Positions 1 through 7,555 of a DNA stretch of 64,000 nt are shown here, piece by piece. The translations under genes and the position numbers were made by a program. Source of the stretch: HGM11368 sp051883455 (lineage in GTDB: Bacteria; Bacillota; Clostridia; Christensenellales; UBA3700); assembly GCA_051883455.1 (NCBI GenBank), contig JBJETT010000008.1:62001-126000 (forward strand), written 5' to 3'. The notes beneath the pieces are model-generated. The model was given only the letters and a program-made list of their open reading frames with translations, was not told where the DNA came from and searched no databases. Position 1 is the first letter of the stretch. Each line of letters starts with the position of its first letter.

Positions 1-224
1 CCGCACGCCACCGCGCCGAATAAGCATATGCCAAACTTGCGCGTAGGCTTAAAGAGCATTATCACTATAGACGCCACGAAAAATATTATTCCCTTTTCGC
101 CCAACAGGGTAACTAATTTAAAGAAAGGCGAAAAGAACCCTCCCGCCGACTCGGCAAGCGAGTGCATTGCGCCGAAAATCGCGCCGTCGTAGTTTGCAAA
201 AAAACTGTTTAGCCATTCAGCCAT
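1..224 (-). CDS. PAP2-family membrane phosphatase, N-terminal part (runs off the window)
   Basis: The reverse strand reads from an ATG at 224 to the window edge without a stop (about 74 codons). The reading begins MAEWLNSFFANYDGAIF and continues with a LVTLLGEKGIIFFVASIVIM segment, then a basic FKPTRKFG turn and a second hydrophobic stretch. This is the typical start of integral-membrane PAP2/undecaprenyl-pyrophosphate phosphatase-like proteins, which dephosphorylate lipid carriers in the cytoplasmic membrane. The catalytic histidine motifs would lie beyond the window, so the enzyme class is an inference from the N-terminus only. A GAGGAA ribosome site precedes the ATG, and the start lies 16 nt after the stop of the mechanosensitive channel gene, so the two are probably co-transcribed. 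Confidence 0.6.
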   Translation of the reverse strand, partial: MAEWLNSFFANYDGAIFGAMHSLAESAGGFFSPFFKLVTLLGEKGIIFFVASIVIMLFKPTRKFGICLFGAVAC

Positions 225-240
225 AATTTTTCCTCGGTAA

Positions 241-1191
241 TCAGTCGTTAGATTTTGGTTGATTGAGCACCACTTGTGGGAACGGAATATTGATGCCGTT
301 GTCGTCGAATAGGATTTTGATTTCTCTATTCATATCGCGTTGCACTTGGAAGACGTCCTCTTCCTTACACTTGGCAATAAGCAAAAGATTGACGCTCGAC
401 TCGCCCAGCGCGCTGACACCTTTGTAGAAAGGTCCCTCGACGATAGCGGGGATATTGTTTTTGATTGTATCGAGGTTGTTTTTGATGACCTCTTCCACCT
501 TAGGTATCGAAGCGCCGTACTCTATGCCCACCTCGCATTTTGCCACGGATATCTCTTGAGTTTGGTTGATAATAGAAGTGATTTGGCTATTGTTGACGAT
601 ATTGACGTTGCCGCCCGCGTCAACAATTTTGGTAGTGCGAATGCCCACCTCTTGCACGGTTCCGCGCCAGCCGTTGACCACCACAATGTCGCCTACTTCG
701 AATTCGCCCTCAAATACTATAAACATGCCCGCCACTATATCGGATACGAGGCTCTGTGCGCCAAGACCTATGACGAGGGTCAATATTCCCGCACCTGCAA
801 GTAGCGTGCCCGTATTTACGCCCCACGCCCCAAGCACGAGCATTAGCGTCACGAGTGCCACCAACCATTTGAGGAAGTTGACTAACAGCTTGTGTATCGT
901 GATAGCCCTCTTGGTGTCGGCAAAGCTCTTGCGCATTATATATTTGATTAGCCAATATACTACGAAAGCAAAAGCAATAATTTGCACGCTCTTAATCATA
1001 GACGGTATCTTGTTGAACAAGGTATTGACGAAGTCGTTGCCCGTGATTGCTTGATTGAAAATCGAATTTTCGCCGTAAAGCTGGTTGGCGAATACGCCCG
1101 TCAGCACGGTGAGTGCCAAAGCAAGCACCAATACTATGATTTGAAGGGTTCTTTTGGTTAGTTTTTTCATAGGTTTTTTTATTTTGCTCAT
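241..1191 (-). CDS. Small-conductance mechanosensitive channel (MscS family)
   Basis: The 316-residue product has three predicted membrane segments (about residues 17-36, 66-82 and 105-150). The third is a glycine/alanine-rich pore helix (GAGILTLVIGLGAQSLVSDI) characteristic of MscS TM3, followed by the cytoplasmic beta domain with FEVGDIVVVNGWRGTVQEVG and NSQITSIINQ. It would open under membrane tension to release solutes during hypo-osmotic shock. The length is close to B. subtilis YkuT-type proteins. The start is supported by an AGGAT site, and the upstream gene ends 8 nt before it, suggesting one transcript from the promoter at 1669-1696 through this gene into the PAP2 gene. Confidence 0.9.
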   Translation of the reverse strand: MSKIKKPMKKLTKRTLQIIVLVLALALTVLTGVFANQLYGENSIFNQAITGNDFVNTLFNKIPSMIKSVQIIAFAFVVYWLIKYIMRKSFADTKRAITIHKLLVNFLKWLVALVTLMLVLGAWGVNTGTLLAGAGILTLVIGLGAQSLVSDIVAGMFIVFEGEFEVGDIVVVNGWRGTVQEVGIRTTKIVDAGGNVNIVNNSQITSIINQTQEISVAKCEVGIEYGASIPKVEEVIKNNLDTIKNNIPAIVEGPFYKGVSALGESSVNLLLIAKCKEEDVFQVQRDMNREIKILFDDNGINIPFPQVVLNQPKSND

Positions 1192-1199
1192 ATTTATCC

Positions 1200-1652
1200 T
1201 TACTCTCGTTTGGTTTTGATTTTTTGTTTAGTCAATAGTTTTTGCGAATTGCCGTCTTTCATATAAACGGCAACGGTATATTCCATTCCTTCTTTGAGGT
1301 TGGCGAAGCTTCCGCTGCTCTCTCCTACCTCTATCTCGATTTTGCGGTGAGTAAAGTCGTTGTATGCCTCTACCGTCAAGTCGCCTGTTTCACCCTCAAC
1401 GTTGACTACCCACTCGATTTGGTTGCTGGAAGAAGTCAGCGAAGTGATATACGCGTCCACTTCGGCGTCGGTAGTCGTAGCAACGCCACCGCCTATTAGC
1501 AGTGCCGATATTGCCAGCAAAGTGCTGGTTGCTATCGTACCGCTCTTCTTTATCGCCCTAAATTTGTCGTTGTCGTTAAATTCGACGGGCGCAGGAGTCG
1601 TAGGCGGTGCGAGGTATTCTTCTTTTGGCATTTCATCGTTTTTGTATTGCAT
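1200..1652 (-). CDS. Membrane-anchored protein with a fibronectin-like extracellular domain, function unknown
   Basis: I chose the ATG at 1652 because a good promoter (1669-1696) would place the transcription start around 1662, inside the 10-codon longer reading that starts at 1682. The 150-residue product has an acidic/proline-rich N-terminal cytoplasmic stretch, one hydrophobic segment (TIATSTLLAISALLIGGGVA) and a beta-rich outer part with alternating polar/hydrophobic strands (WVVNVEGETGDLTVEAYNDF, EYTVAVYMKDG) that resembles a fibronectin type III or Ig-like fold. No catalytic motif is visible and I do not recognise the family. It heads the operon with the MscS channel, so a role in envelope or osmotic stress is possible but unproven. 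Confidence 0.55.
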   Translation of the reverse strand: MQYKNDEMPKEEYLAPPTTPAPVEFNDNDKFRAIKKSGTIATSTLLAISALLIGGGVATTTDAEVDAYITSLTSSSNQIEWVVNVEGETGDLTVEAYNDFTHRKIEIEVGESSGSFANLKEGMEYTVAVYMKDGNSQKLLTKQKIKTKRE

Positions 1653-1668
1653 ACTCTTACCATTTGTT

Positions 1669-1696
1669 ATTATATCACACAACTATTTTTTTACAA
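1669..1696 (-). promoter_or_regulatory. Sigma-A type promoter of the 1200-1652 / MscS operon
   Basis: On the reverse strand TTGTAA (1691-1696) is followed by a 16-nt spacer and a perfect TATAAT (1669-1674). The predicted start near 1662 leaves a leader of about 10 nt. Confidence 0.6.
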
Positions 1697-1728
1697 ACGT
1701 TTTTATCTAGTCATTACTTTACGCCAAC

Positions 1729-1749
1729 AAAAAGGACGGACACCCGTCC
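1729..1749 (-). terminator. Intrinsic terminator of the RsgI-like lipoprotein gene
   Basis: In reverse orientation a GGACGG / CCGTCC stem with a GTGT loop is followed by TTTTTG, 23 nt after the lipoprotein stop codon. Confidence 0.8.
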
Positions 1750-1771
1750 GCCCGTTTTGAATTTAATACTT

Positions 1772-3208
1772 TTACTCGGTCAATGCCGCTTTTCTTTCTT
1801 GTTGCTTGGCTTGTAGATACGCAATCGCCTCGTCTTTAGCCTCTTCAATCTTTGCGTTGAAGTCGGCTTGAGCTCTATCTATTCTATCCGCAAAATCTGC
1901 TTGAGCGTTGGCAATATCGGCTTTTTCTTTATCGGTCAGATTACCCTCCATCGTCGCAATAGTTTGTTCTTTGGTCTCGATAATTTTGGCAAGCAAAGCC
2001 TTATAACTATCTACGTCGGTCAATTTTGTTAGGTCAAAACCTTCCAATCTACTTGCGTATACTTGTACGATATTTTTGAGTTTGCCATAAGCCGAGGCTT
2101 TGTTATCCATCAAATCTTGCTTGGCTTGTTCTTCCGCGGCACTCAAATCTTCTTTGATTTGGTCGAGTTTGGTAAGCACTGCTTGCTTGGTGTCTTCAGA
2201 TGCGTTTTTAATAAGTTTATCGCAGTATGCATCGATACTCTCTACCGTTACTTTGCCTTCTTGATTTTGCAGTTGTGACAATTCTACTCCCAAAGTATCG
2301 GCAATATGAGGGGCAACAGTTGCGTTGATTTCCAATTCGCCTATCTTTTCCGCTGCCCATATCATGCTTTCGAGTGGGTATTGAACTGTTATACAACTCG
2401 ACAATTTACCGACCAACAACGCGCTATTGGCAATTGCCTCAAGATTATTTCCTTCGTCTCTGGTTGCCATAAACGTGCTGTACTTAAGCATAAAAATATC
2501 GTATTTTGCGTTATCTCTTGCAAGGTTAAATGCAACGCTCGCCAAGTCGTACACCGCTTGATAAGCAGCCGTCGCATAGACGGATATCCTGTCCTCGCCA
2601 CTCTCGCAAATCTCAATCAATTCGCCGTTGTCCATAGCCACGGCGGTCTCCAAGTCCAAAGAAGCGTCGTAAGCGCACGCATTGAGAGCCAAAGCAAATT
2701 TAGAAGCCCTCACGTTAGCCAACTCGGGATTATTTTGCTTCCACTCTTCCCACTTTCTCTCTACCGAAAAAGGCACGTCGGTGCTAACGCTGATATTTAC
2801 GCTACTTCTTACGTTGCCGATTGCGCTTGTGATGCTAGTCTTAATACTATCCTCTAAAGTCGTCGTTTCGCCCGCAACGCTCATGGAAATTCCGCTGTTA
2901 CCCTCGGTGATATAGCCGTACTCGATAGCTAGTTCTACTATCTTGGCTGTTGCCGTCTCTACGCTTGCGTTGACGATACCTTCTTCTCCGCACAGCATAA
3001 TTTGCGCGTCCTCGTTCTTAGCCGCAATGCTAACGACCTTGTCGTTGCTGTCCACCACCATCTCTATAGAAGGATTGATATTCAGCGATACCAACGCCTT
3101 GTCTGGCTCTTTTGGCGGTGTATTATCCTTGTTGCAACCAACGAAAGCTACCGTTGAGCATATAGTCATAATAGCAACGACCAATGCCAAAAATCTAAAT
3201 CTTTTCAT
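1772..3208 (-). CDS. Lipoprotein with an RsgI-type extracellular domain and a coiled-coil tail
   Basis: Starting at the ATG at 3208, which has a perfect GGAGG site, the product is 478 residues. A signal peptide ends in a lipobox-like FVGC with Cys25, so the protein should be lipid-anchored outside the cell. Residues about 38-120 (SLNINPSIEMVVDSNDKVVS, then EDAQIMLCGEEGIV) match the extracellular part of RsgI-type anti-sigma factors, including the Asn45-Pro46 bond that is reported in the RsgI family to be a self-cleavage site. The cytoplasmic anti-sigma domain and a transmembrane helix are absent. The middle region is helical, and the last about 150 residues are Lys/Glu/Ala-rich heptad-like coiled coil. 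Function unknown; a sensor or cell-wall-binding role is inference. The gene has its own promoter and terminator and stands alone. Confidence 0.65.
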   Translation of the reverse strand: MKRFRFLALVVAIMTICSTVAFVGCNKDNTPPKEPDKALVSLNINPSIEMVVDSNDKVVSIAAKNEDAQIMLCGEEGIVNASVETATAKIVELAIEYGYITEGNSGISMSVAGETTTLEDSIKTSITSAIGNVRSSVNISVSTDVPFSVERKWEEWKQNNPELANVRASKFALALNACAYDASLDLETAVAMDNGELIEICESGEDRISVYATAAYQAVYDLASVAFNLARDNAKYDIFMLKYSTFMATRDEGNNLEAIANSALLVGKLSSCITVQYPLESMIWAAEKIGELEINATVAPHIADTLGVELSQLQNQEGKVTVESIDAYCDKLIKNASEDTKQAVLTKLDQIKEDLSAAEEQAKQDLMDNKASAYGKLKNIVQVYASRLEGFDLTKLTDVDSYKALLAKIIETKEQTIATMEGNLTDKEKADIANAQADFADRIDRAQADFNAKIEEAKDEAIAYLQAKQQERKAALTE

Positions 3209-3230
3209 TTTGACCTCCTTTTTGCCAATA

Positions 3231-3258
3231 ATTATATTCAATAATAATGTAGCACCAA
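3231..3258 (-). promoter_or_regulatory. Promoter of the RsgI-like lipoprotein gene
   Basis: Reverse strand TTGGTG (3253-3258), 16-nt spacer, perfect TATAAT (3231-3236), ending 22 nt upstream of the ATG; the leader is short and contains the GGAGG site. Confidence 0.6.
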
Positions 3259-3442
3259 AACCAAATATTGTAAATTGAATATGCAAAAAATTTCAAATTT
3301 TGTTCAAATTTTACATATCTACAAACCCAAACCCTACGCCTTTTGCAATTATCGTTATTATAATCGATATTATGCTCGAATTTCACGATATATTATATGC
3401 AAGCGAAAGCGATACGCGGGTATATCGATTGGCAAACAAACC

Positions 3443-3475
3443 ACAAAAAAAGAGCAGTCTTGCAACTGCTCTTTT
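3443..3475 (-). terminator. Intrinsic terminator of the GT80-like lipoprotein gene
   Basis: Reverse orientation: AAAAGAGCAGT / ACTGCTCTTTT stem (loop TGCAAG) running into TTTTTTTG, just after the stop at 3491. Confidence 0.85.
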
Positions 3476-3490
3476 GTTGTTGATTTTCGT

Positions 3491-5668
3491 TTACGGAGTA
3501 ACCAAGAAACCTTGTGCGTCTACGTCATAGCCCGTCACGTCGGCGTCTGCCGCAAGTCCGTTGACGTTGCGCAACCATTTTTCAAACAAATCTTGATATT
3601 GTGCTTGTTTGGTAGCGTCGCCCTTATCGGTATAGTAAGCAATCAATTCTTTGTATATATTACCGTTGTTGAAGTAAGCGGTAACGACAGGATTGCCCAA
3701 AGAATCGTGGTCAAGCAAATTACCTTGCTCATATCTGCTTGCGAGATTGCTATCCGAAGTGATTGCGGCGTTGGTTCTTGCCATAATAAACTTGACGTCA
3801 ACGTCGGTGTCGTATCCCGTATAGGTCGAGGATGGAAGACCGCAAATAGAGATATCCGCTCCAAGATATGCGAGGTTTTCCGCCGCCGTACCAAAAGGAA
3901 CGAGTCCTATTTTCTTACCTACACTGTCTACTCTATGGAAGTCAAGCAATAGCGAATCGTAGAGTCTATCGTAACGATAAGTTTGTCCTGCGCCGTACGT
4001 TACGTCGTAGTGTGCCGACCAAGTACCATACTCGCCCAATACTTCTCTCGGATGTCCTTTGAGAATGATATCAAATTCGCTACCATATCTAAGATAGGTA
4101 AACTTCAAAGTAAACATATAATTGATATAATAGTTGAAGGCGTTGACCTTGATTGCATTCAATATCTCTTCACTCGGAACGCTATTCTCTTCGTACAAAC
4201 TTGGATTGTAGAAGGTATTGATAAACAAGTTGTAGTCGTCTTCGGTGCCAAACAACAAATCGCTCTTGTACATATCGTTGAGTTCGGCATAGGTCGCAGG
4301 GATTTGACTTGCGGAAGTAACCGCCGTAAAGCCGTAATCTCCGTTAGCCGCAAAGTTAGGATAACTCTTTACTCTACTGCTGATGAATACCAATTTCTTA
4401 GCAGGTGCAGGCGTACTATCTGCAAAAGTAGTTCTCATCAAAGTATTGTAGGTGTCGTTGTAGTAGTTGCCGTACATAAGTCTAAGATAACTCTCTTTCT
4501 TTTCTGCGCTAAACGATCCCACCTTGCTTGAGATGCTTGCAAAATCAAAATTGATATTGACCTCTACTTCATCGTCGTAGCCCGCAACACCGCAAACCGA
4601 AAGCATTTTGGTCTTGTTAGAAGCGTCGCCGAGTGCCTCGAGCATAGTCTTAATTGCGTTGCTATCTTGCATAAGATAGGTTACGTTGTCCAAAGTTGCC
4701 GCCGCAAAAGCCCAGTCGTAGTGCGTCCAAGAATTTACCTCGGCAGCAGGTGTGTCGGTCTTATTCATATAAGTATCGTACATCTCTTTTACGACTTCGA
4801 CGTTGGCCAACAAAGTATCGTAAGGCTCGTCGGTTTGTTCGTCTACGGTCATAGACGCGTTGGCGTAGTTAGCTCTAAAACCGTTGTATGCACCCGTTCC
4901 GTCTTCGCAAAGATAGAGGTTGAATTGATCGTCGGTCAGTTGACTGTTGCCCGCAACGGCAAAACCTAACACTGCGTGATAGTCGCATACGTAAATATTA
5001 AACTTCTCGTTGCCAAAAACGTTGAGTTCTTTGATTTTGTTGACAACCAAGTCCATTTGAGCTTGTCCAAAGCCGGAACTAGAGTTGTTGTTGGCATCGA
5101 AACCGATGTTGTTGAAGTTGTCTATTTGCTCGATACCGTAATAGGTCTTACCTCTTTCGATGTACGCATAGGTTGGGAAACCGTTGGCCATACTTTCCAA
5201 CGCCGCCAATACCGGAGGTATGGTTGCAGTAGTAAATACGATATTGTATTCCGTCGTATAAGACGCGGCGATTTCTCCGCTTGCCATAGCGTCAATCCAC
5301 TCTTTTTCCGTACCGCTATATGCAGGATGGTATTTTTTGTAGATTTCGTAAGCCGACAAGCCGTTTTCACCGTTGGTACCGTTAGTACCGTTGATACCGT
5401 TAGTACCGTTGGTACCGTTGGCACCTTGTTCGCCTTGCTCGCCCTTTTCACCTTGGATACCTTGTCCGCCGGCATCTCCCGTGATAACTCCAAGCCAATC
5501 TTCATAAGACAAAGGTGTGTTGCCTTTGGATTGAGTGTAAGTCACGTAGGATTCGTAGGCTTTAGTCAAACCGCCGTCTTCCCCATCGCCGTTGCACGCG
5601 CTCAAAGATACGCAAGCCACTACGCAAAGTACGATGCAAAGCAACGCAACGATCAATTTTTTCTTCAT
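3491..5668 (-). CDS. Surface lipoprotein: collagen-like linker plus GT80 sialyltransferase-like domain
   Basis: The 725-residue product has a signal peptide with lipobox SLSAC (Cys25). It then carries two copies of an AYE-Y...W surface motif (residues 36-62 and 105-130) around a Gly-X-Y tract (about 64-103, GEKGEQGEQG then GTN/GIN repeats). Residues about 140-700 look like a two-lobed glycosyltransferase: an acidic E255-D256-G257 motif in NLYLCEDGTGAY, K537-G538-H539-P540, and P612-S613-S614 in GLPSSTY. The same order of (D/E)DG, KGHP and SS motifs defines family GT80 (PM0188-type sialyltransferases), where they supply the catalytic acid and the CMP-sugar contacts. An extracellular, lipid-anchored transferase would lack an obvious donor, so a binding or modified role is possible. 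A strong promoter precedes it and a small XRE regulator is divergent. Assignment by motif only. Confidence 0.6.
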   Translation of the reverse strand: MKKKLIVALLCIVLCVVACVSLSACNGDGEDGGLTKAYESYVTYTQSKGNTPLSYEDWLGVITGDAGGQGIQGEKGEQGEQGANGTNGTNGINGTNGTNGENGLSAYEIYKKYHPAYSGTEKEWIDAMASGEIAASYTTEYNIVFTTATIPPVLAALESMANGFPTYAYIERGKTYYGIEQIDNFNNIGFDANNNSSSGFGQAQMDLVVNKIKELNVFGNEKFNIYVCDYHAVLGFAVAGNSQLTDDQFNLYLCEDGTGAYNGFRANYANASMTVDEQTDEPYDTLLANVEVVKEMYDTYMNKTDTPAAEVNSWTHYDWAFAAATLDNVTYLMQDSNAIKTMLEALGDASNKTKMLSVCGVAGYDDEVEVNINFDFASISSKVGSFSAEKKESYLRLMYGNYYNDTYNTLMRTTFADSTPAPAKKLVFISSRVKSYPNFAANGDYGFTAVTSASQIPATYAELNDMYKSDLLFGTEDDYNLFINTFYNPSLYEENSVPSEEILNAIKVNAFNYYINYMFTLKFTYLRYGSEFDIILKGHPREVLGEYGTWSAHYDVTYGAGQTYRYDRLYDSLLLDFHRVDSVGKKIGLVPFGTAAENLAYLGADISICGLPSSTYTGYDTDVDVKFIMARTNAAITSDSNLASRYEQGNLLDHDSLGNPVVTAYFNNGNIYKELIAYYTDKGDATKQAQYQDLFEKWLRNVNGLAADADVTGYDVDAQGFLVTP

Positions 5669-5710
5669 AACGTTCTCCTTTGAATTTTGGTTTTCACCAA
5701 TTTATCTAAT

Positions 5711-5732
5711 GTTTACATTATATAATGATAAC
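5711..5732. promoter_or_regulatory. Imperfect palindrome over the -10 box (candidate operator)
   Basis: A 22-bp near-palindrome (18 of 22 positions symmetric, perfect 12-bp core CATTATATAATG) is centred next to the -10 of the lipoprotein promoter. It is a plausible binding site for the divergent XRE protein, by analogy with the second lipoprotein/XRE pair at 17.3 kb. Confidence 0.35.
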
Positions 5733-5745
5733 GTCTACAAGTCAA
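5717..5745 (-). promoter_or_regulatory. Strong promoter of the GT80-like lipoprotein gene
   Basis: Reverse strand TTGACT (5740-5745), 17-nt spacer, TATAAT (5717-5722); one mismatch to consensus. Confidence 0.8.
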
Positions 5746-5803
5746 TCGTTTAACAAAATTATAATCTTATGTAAAGACGTAAAGGTTCCGAGGAAGAATA
5801 CTG

Positions 5804-6019
5804 ATGAAATTGATAATAATCGAAATGCTAAAAGAAAAAGGGAAAACCAAATACTGTCTTTACAATCAAATTGGACTTAGTTATCAAAATTTTAATAAAA
5901 TCGTCAACAACCAAACGATAAGTATCAAGTTTGAAAACCTAAATGCATTGTACGATATCCTCGAACGTACTACCATCGATTTGTTTTACGAATATTACGA
6001 CGAAAAGAAACAAGTGTAG
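5804..6019 (+). CDS. Small XRE/Cro-type DNA-binding regulator
   Basis: The 71-residue product is essentially one helix-turn-helix domain of the Cro/C1 type. KYCLYNQIGLSYQNFNKIVN fits the turn and recognition helix, followed by ISIKFENLNALYDILERTTI, the usual helix 4/5 with a short C-terminal tail. It should bind DNA as a dimer. An AGGAAG site lies 8 nt before the ATG. A TATAAT at 5760-5765 could serve as its -10, but I see no good -35. It is divergent from the large lipoprotein gene, with 135 bp between the two starts, so regulation of that gene and of itself is the natural inference. Nothing phage-like lies nearby. Confidence 0.75.
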   Translation: MKLIIIEMLKEKGKTKYCLYNQIGLSYQNFNKIVNNQTISIKFENLNALYDILERTTIDLFYEYYDEKKQV

Positions 6020-6185
6020 CTATCCCGACAATCGAAGTTTTTCTCTCTGGCAAATCTACTATGCCTCATAATATAAGCATAAAAATCCAATATAGTTTTC
6101 GTCCATCTTATTTTCCTCCGTTACGCTCGGCGACGCTATTTATTCTTAGTCAAAGAAAAAGATTGAAAATATTGTCGCTATTGAG

Positions 6186-6214
6186 TTGACAAAGGCACGA
6201 GTTTGGTTTATTAT
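6186..6214 (+). promoter_or_regulatory. Promoter of tRNA-Leu
   Basis: Consensus TTGACA (6186-6191), 17-nt spacer and TATTAT (6209-6214), ending 17 nt before the mature tRNA 5' end. Confidence 0.85.
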
Positions 6215-6231
6215 ACTATTGCTAAATAAAT

Positions 6232-6314
6232 GCGGACATGGCGGAATTGGCAGACGCGTACGTTTGAGGGGCGTATGGGAGACCGTCCGGGTTCAAGTCC
6301 CGGTGCCCGCACCA
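6232..6314 (+). tRNA. tRNA-Leu (anticodon GAG), CCA encoded
   Basis: The 83-nt sequence folds as a class II tRNA: acceptor arms GCGGACA / TGCCCGC, D arm around GGCGGAATTGGCAGAC, anticodon stem TACGT / GCGTA with loop TTGAGGG (anticodon GAG, reading CUC/CUU), a variable arm, T arm CCGGG-TTCAAGT-CCCGG and a genomic CCA. Position 5:68 of the acceptor stem is an A-C mismatch where most bacterial tRNA-Leu have A-U. It is preceded by a near-perfect promoter and followed directly by a terminator, so it is a single-gene transcript. Confidence 0.95.
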
Positions 6315-6315
6315 C

Positions 6316-6350
6316 AAAAAAAGAGAGCAATATGATTGCTCTCTTTTTTT
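6316..6350 (+). terminator. Intrinsic terminator of tRNA-Leu
   Basis: Stem AGAGAGCAAT / ATTGCTCTCT with an ATG loop, flanked by A7 and T7 runs, so it could work in both directions. Confidence 0.9.
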
Positions 6351-6412
6351 GTGATACGGACACACACAGAGTTGAACCTAACGAGCATAGCGAGTGTGGT
6401 TCAACAAATGCA
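6351..6412. repeat. Hairpin repeat, copy 1 of 2
   Basis: About 60 bp, shared with 6529-6589: a CACAC...AGAGTTGA entry, an inner GAGC/TATAGCGAGTGT block and an AAATGCA exit. GTTGAACC and GGTTCAAC form a perfect 8-bp inverted repeat around the conserved centre. Confidence 0.6.
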
Positions 6413-6528
6413 AGTAACCAACAATCAAACGAGGGATAATCTCACTATGCATTTGTTTTTTTGCCGCAGGCAAAAGCCCCCGTGTGCCCGCTAGCCTTAT
6501 ATTATGCAAACATTGCTCCTATTTTTTG

Positions 6529-6589
6529 TAGTATAGGCACACGTAGAGTTGAGCTTAACGAGTATAGCGAGTGTGGCTTGGCAAATGCA
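6529..6589. repeat. Hairpin repeat, copy 2 of 2
   Basis: Same unit as 6351-6412. The stem here is GTTGAGCT / GGCTTGGC: one pair changed from A-U to G-C on both sides and others became G-U, so pairing survives in RNA while the sequence drifts. The sequence between the copies and up to 6640 shows no gene. Confidence 0.55.
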
Positions 6590-6640
6590 CACAATCTATC
6601 AAAATAGTATAATCGATATATTTGTATATCGAAACTCTCA

Positions 6641-7375
6641 TCAACGATTGTTTCTTCTGCCGAACAAGGTCAACACGTACACGAAGAAACGCAAGAAATA
6701 CAAAAGCGAAACCAATGAGGAAGCAAGATAAGTCATAGCCGCCGCATTGAGTACCTTACTTGCTCCTTGCACTTCATCTTCGTTCAATATTCCTTCTTCG
6801 ACTAGAATTTTCTTAGCTCTTCTACTTGCGTTGAATTCTACAGGCAAAGTAACCAAGGTAAACAAAAACGACCCGCCGTAGAGAATGACGCCCACCATTG
6901 CTATATAGAAACCTATGCCAGCCGTTGTAGAAGAAATAATCAAGTCGATAATCAAGCCGATAAGCACGAGCGGAAGCGACAATCGGGTTCCAAAATTGAC
7001 TACGGGCACGAGAGCCGTTCTAATTTTGTAGAAAACGTAACCTTTGCGCTCTTGAAGCACGTGTCCCATTTCGTGTGCAGCAACGGCTACCGCCGCAACG
7101 GAATTGCTACCGTAAGTGCTATCGGACAGATTAATCGTTCTTGCCTTAGGGTTGAAGTTGTCGGACAATTTTCCGCTAATTTTCCCTATAGAAATATCGA
7201 ATATGTCGTTGCTTTTCATCAAGCGCACGACGGTATCGTAGCCCGTCATATTGGACGATGACGCTACTTCGTCGTATTTGGCAAAAGTCTTGTTTACCCT
7301 ACTACTAGCAACGAAGCTAATTAGAATACATATCGCCAACGCTCCCAAAAACCAAAAATAATCTTGCAAATACAT
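6641..7375 (-). CDS. YugP-type membrane zinc metallopeptidase
   Basis: The 244-residue protein starts at the ATG at 7375 (AAGGAGA site 7 nt upstream). It has an N-terminal transmembrane helix (FWFLGALAICILISFVASS), a soluble segment ending in AVAVAAHEMGHVLQ, which is the zinc-binding HExxH helix of the YugP/DUF2227-like neutral metallopeptidases, and three further membrane segments to the C-terminus (LRFFVYVLTLFGRR). Members are predicted membrane proteases; substrates are not established. It is transcribed in the same direction as yitT, 180 nt downstream of it, with a possible promoter of its own at 7448-7474. Confidence 0.85.
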   Translation of the reverse strand: MYLQDYFWFLGALAICILISFVASSRVNKTFAKYDEVASSSNMTGYDTVVRLMKSNDIFDISIGKISGKLSDNFNPKARTINLSDSTYGSNSVAAVAVAAHEMGHVLQERKGYVFYKIRTALVPVVNFGTRLSLPLVLIGLIIDLIISSTTAGIGFYIAMVGVILYGGSFLFTLVTLPVEFNASRRAKKILVEEGILNEDEVQGASKVLNAAAMTYLASSLVSLLYFLRFFVYVLTLFGRRNNR

Positions 7376-7447
7376 ATCAATTCTCCTTTTCAAAAGCAAT
7401 TTACCAACTAAAACAACCCAAGAGGTTTCATTTATATTTTGACTCGA

Positions 7448-7474
7448 TTTATAGGTTTCATAATAGATTGTCAA
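7448..7474 (-). promoter_or_regulatory. Possible promoter of the YugP gene
   Basis: Reverse strand perfect TTGACA (7469-7474) and TATAAA (7448-7453), but with a short 15-nt spacer. Confidence 0.35.
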
Positions 7475-7555
7475 TTAAGTATAATATTATTTGCAACAAA
7501 GCTCAATATCTCTATCGTCAACTTTACGCAAATTTTGCTTTTATACGACGTCGCT

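Noticed and set aside
6230..6439. 69-codon frame beginning MRTWRNWQTR
   Set aside because: It reads through tRNA-Leu and its terminator; this WRNWQTR-type peptide is a well-known artefact of tRNA-Leu genes.
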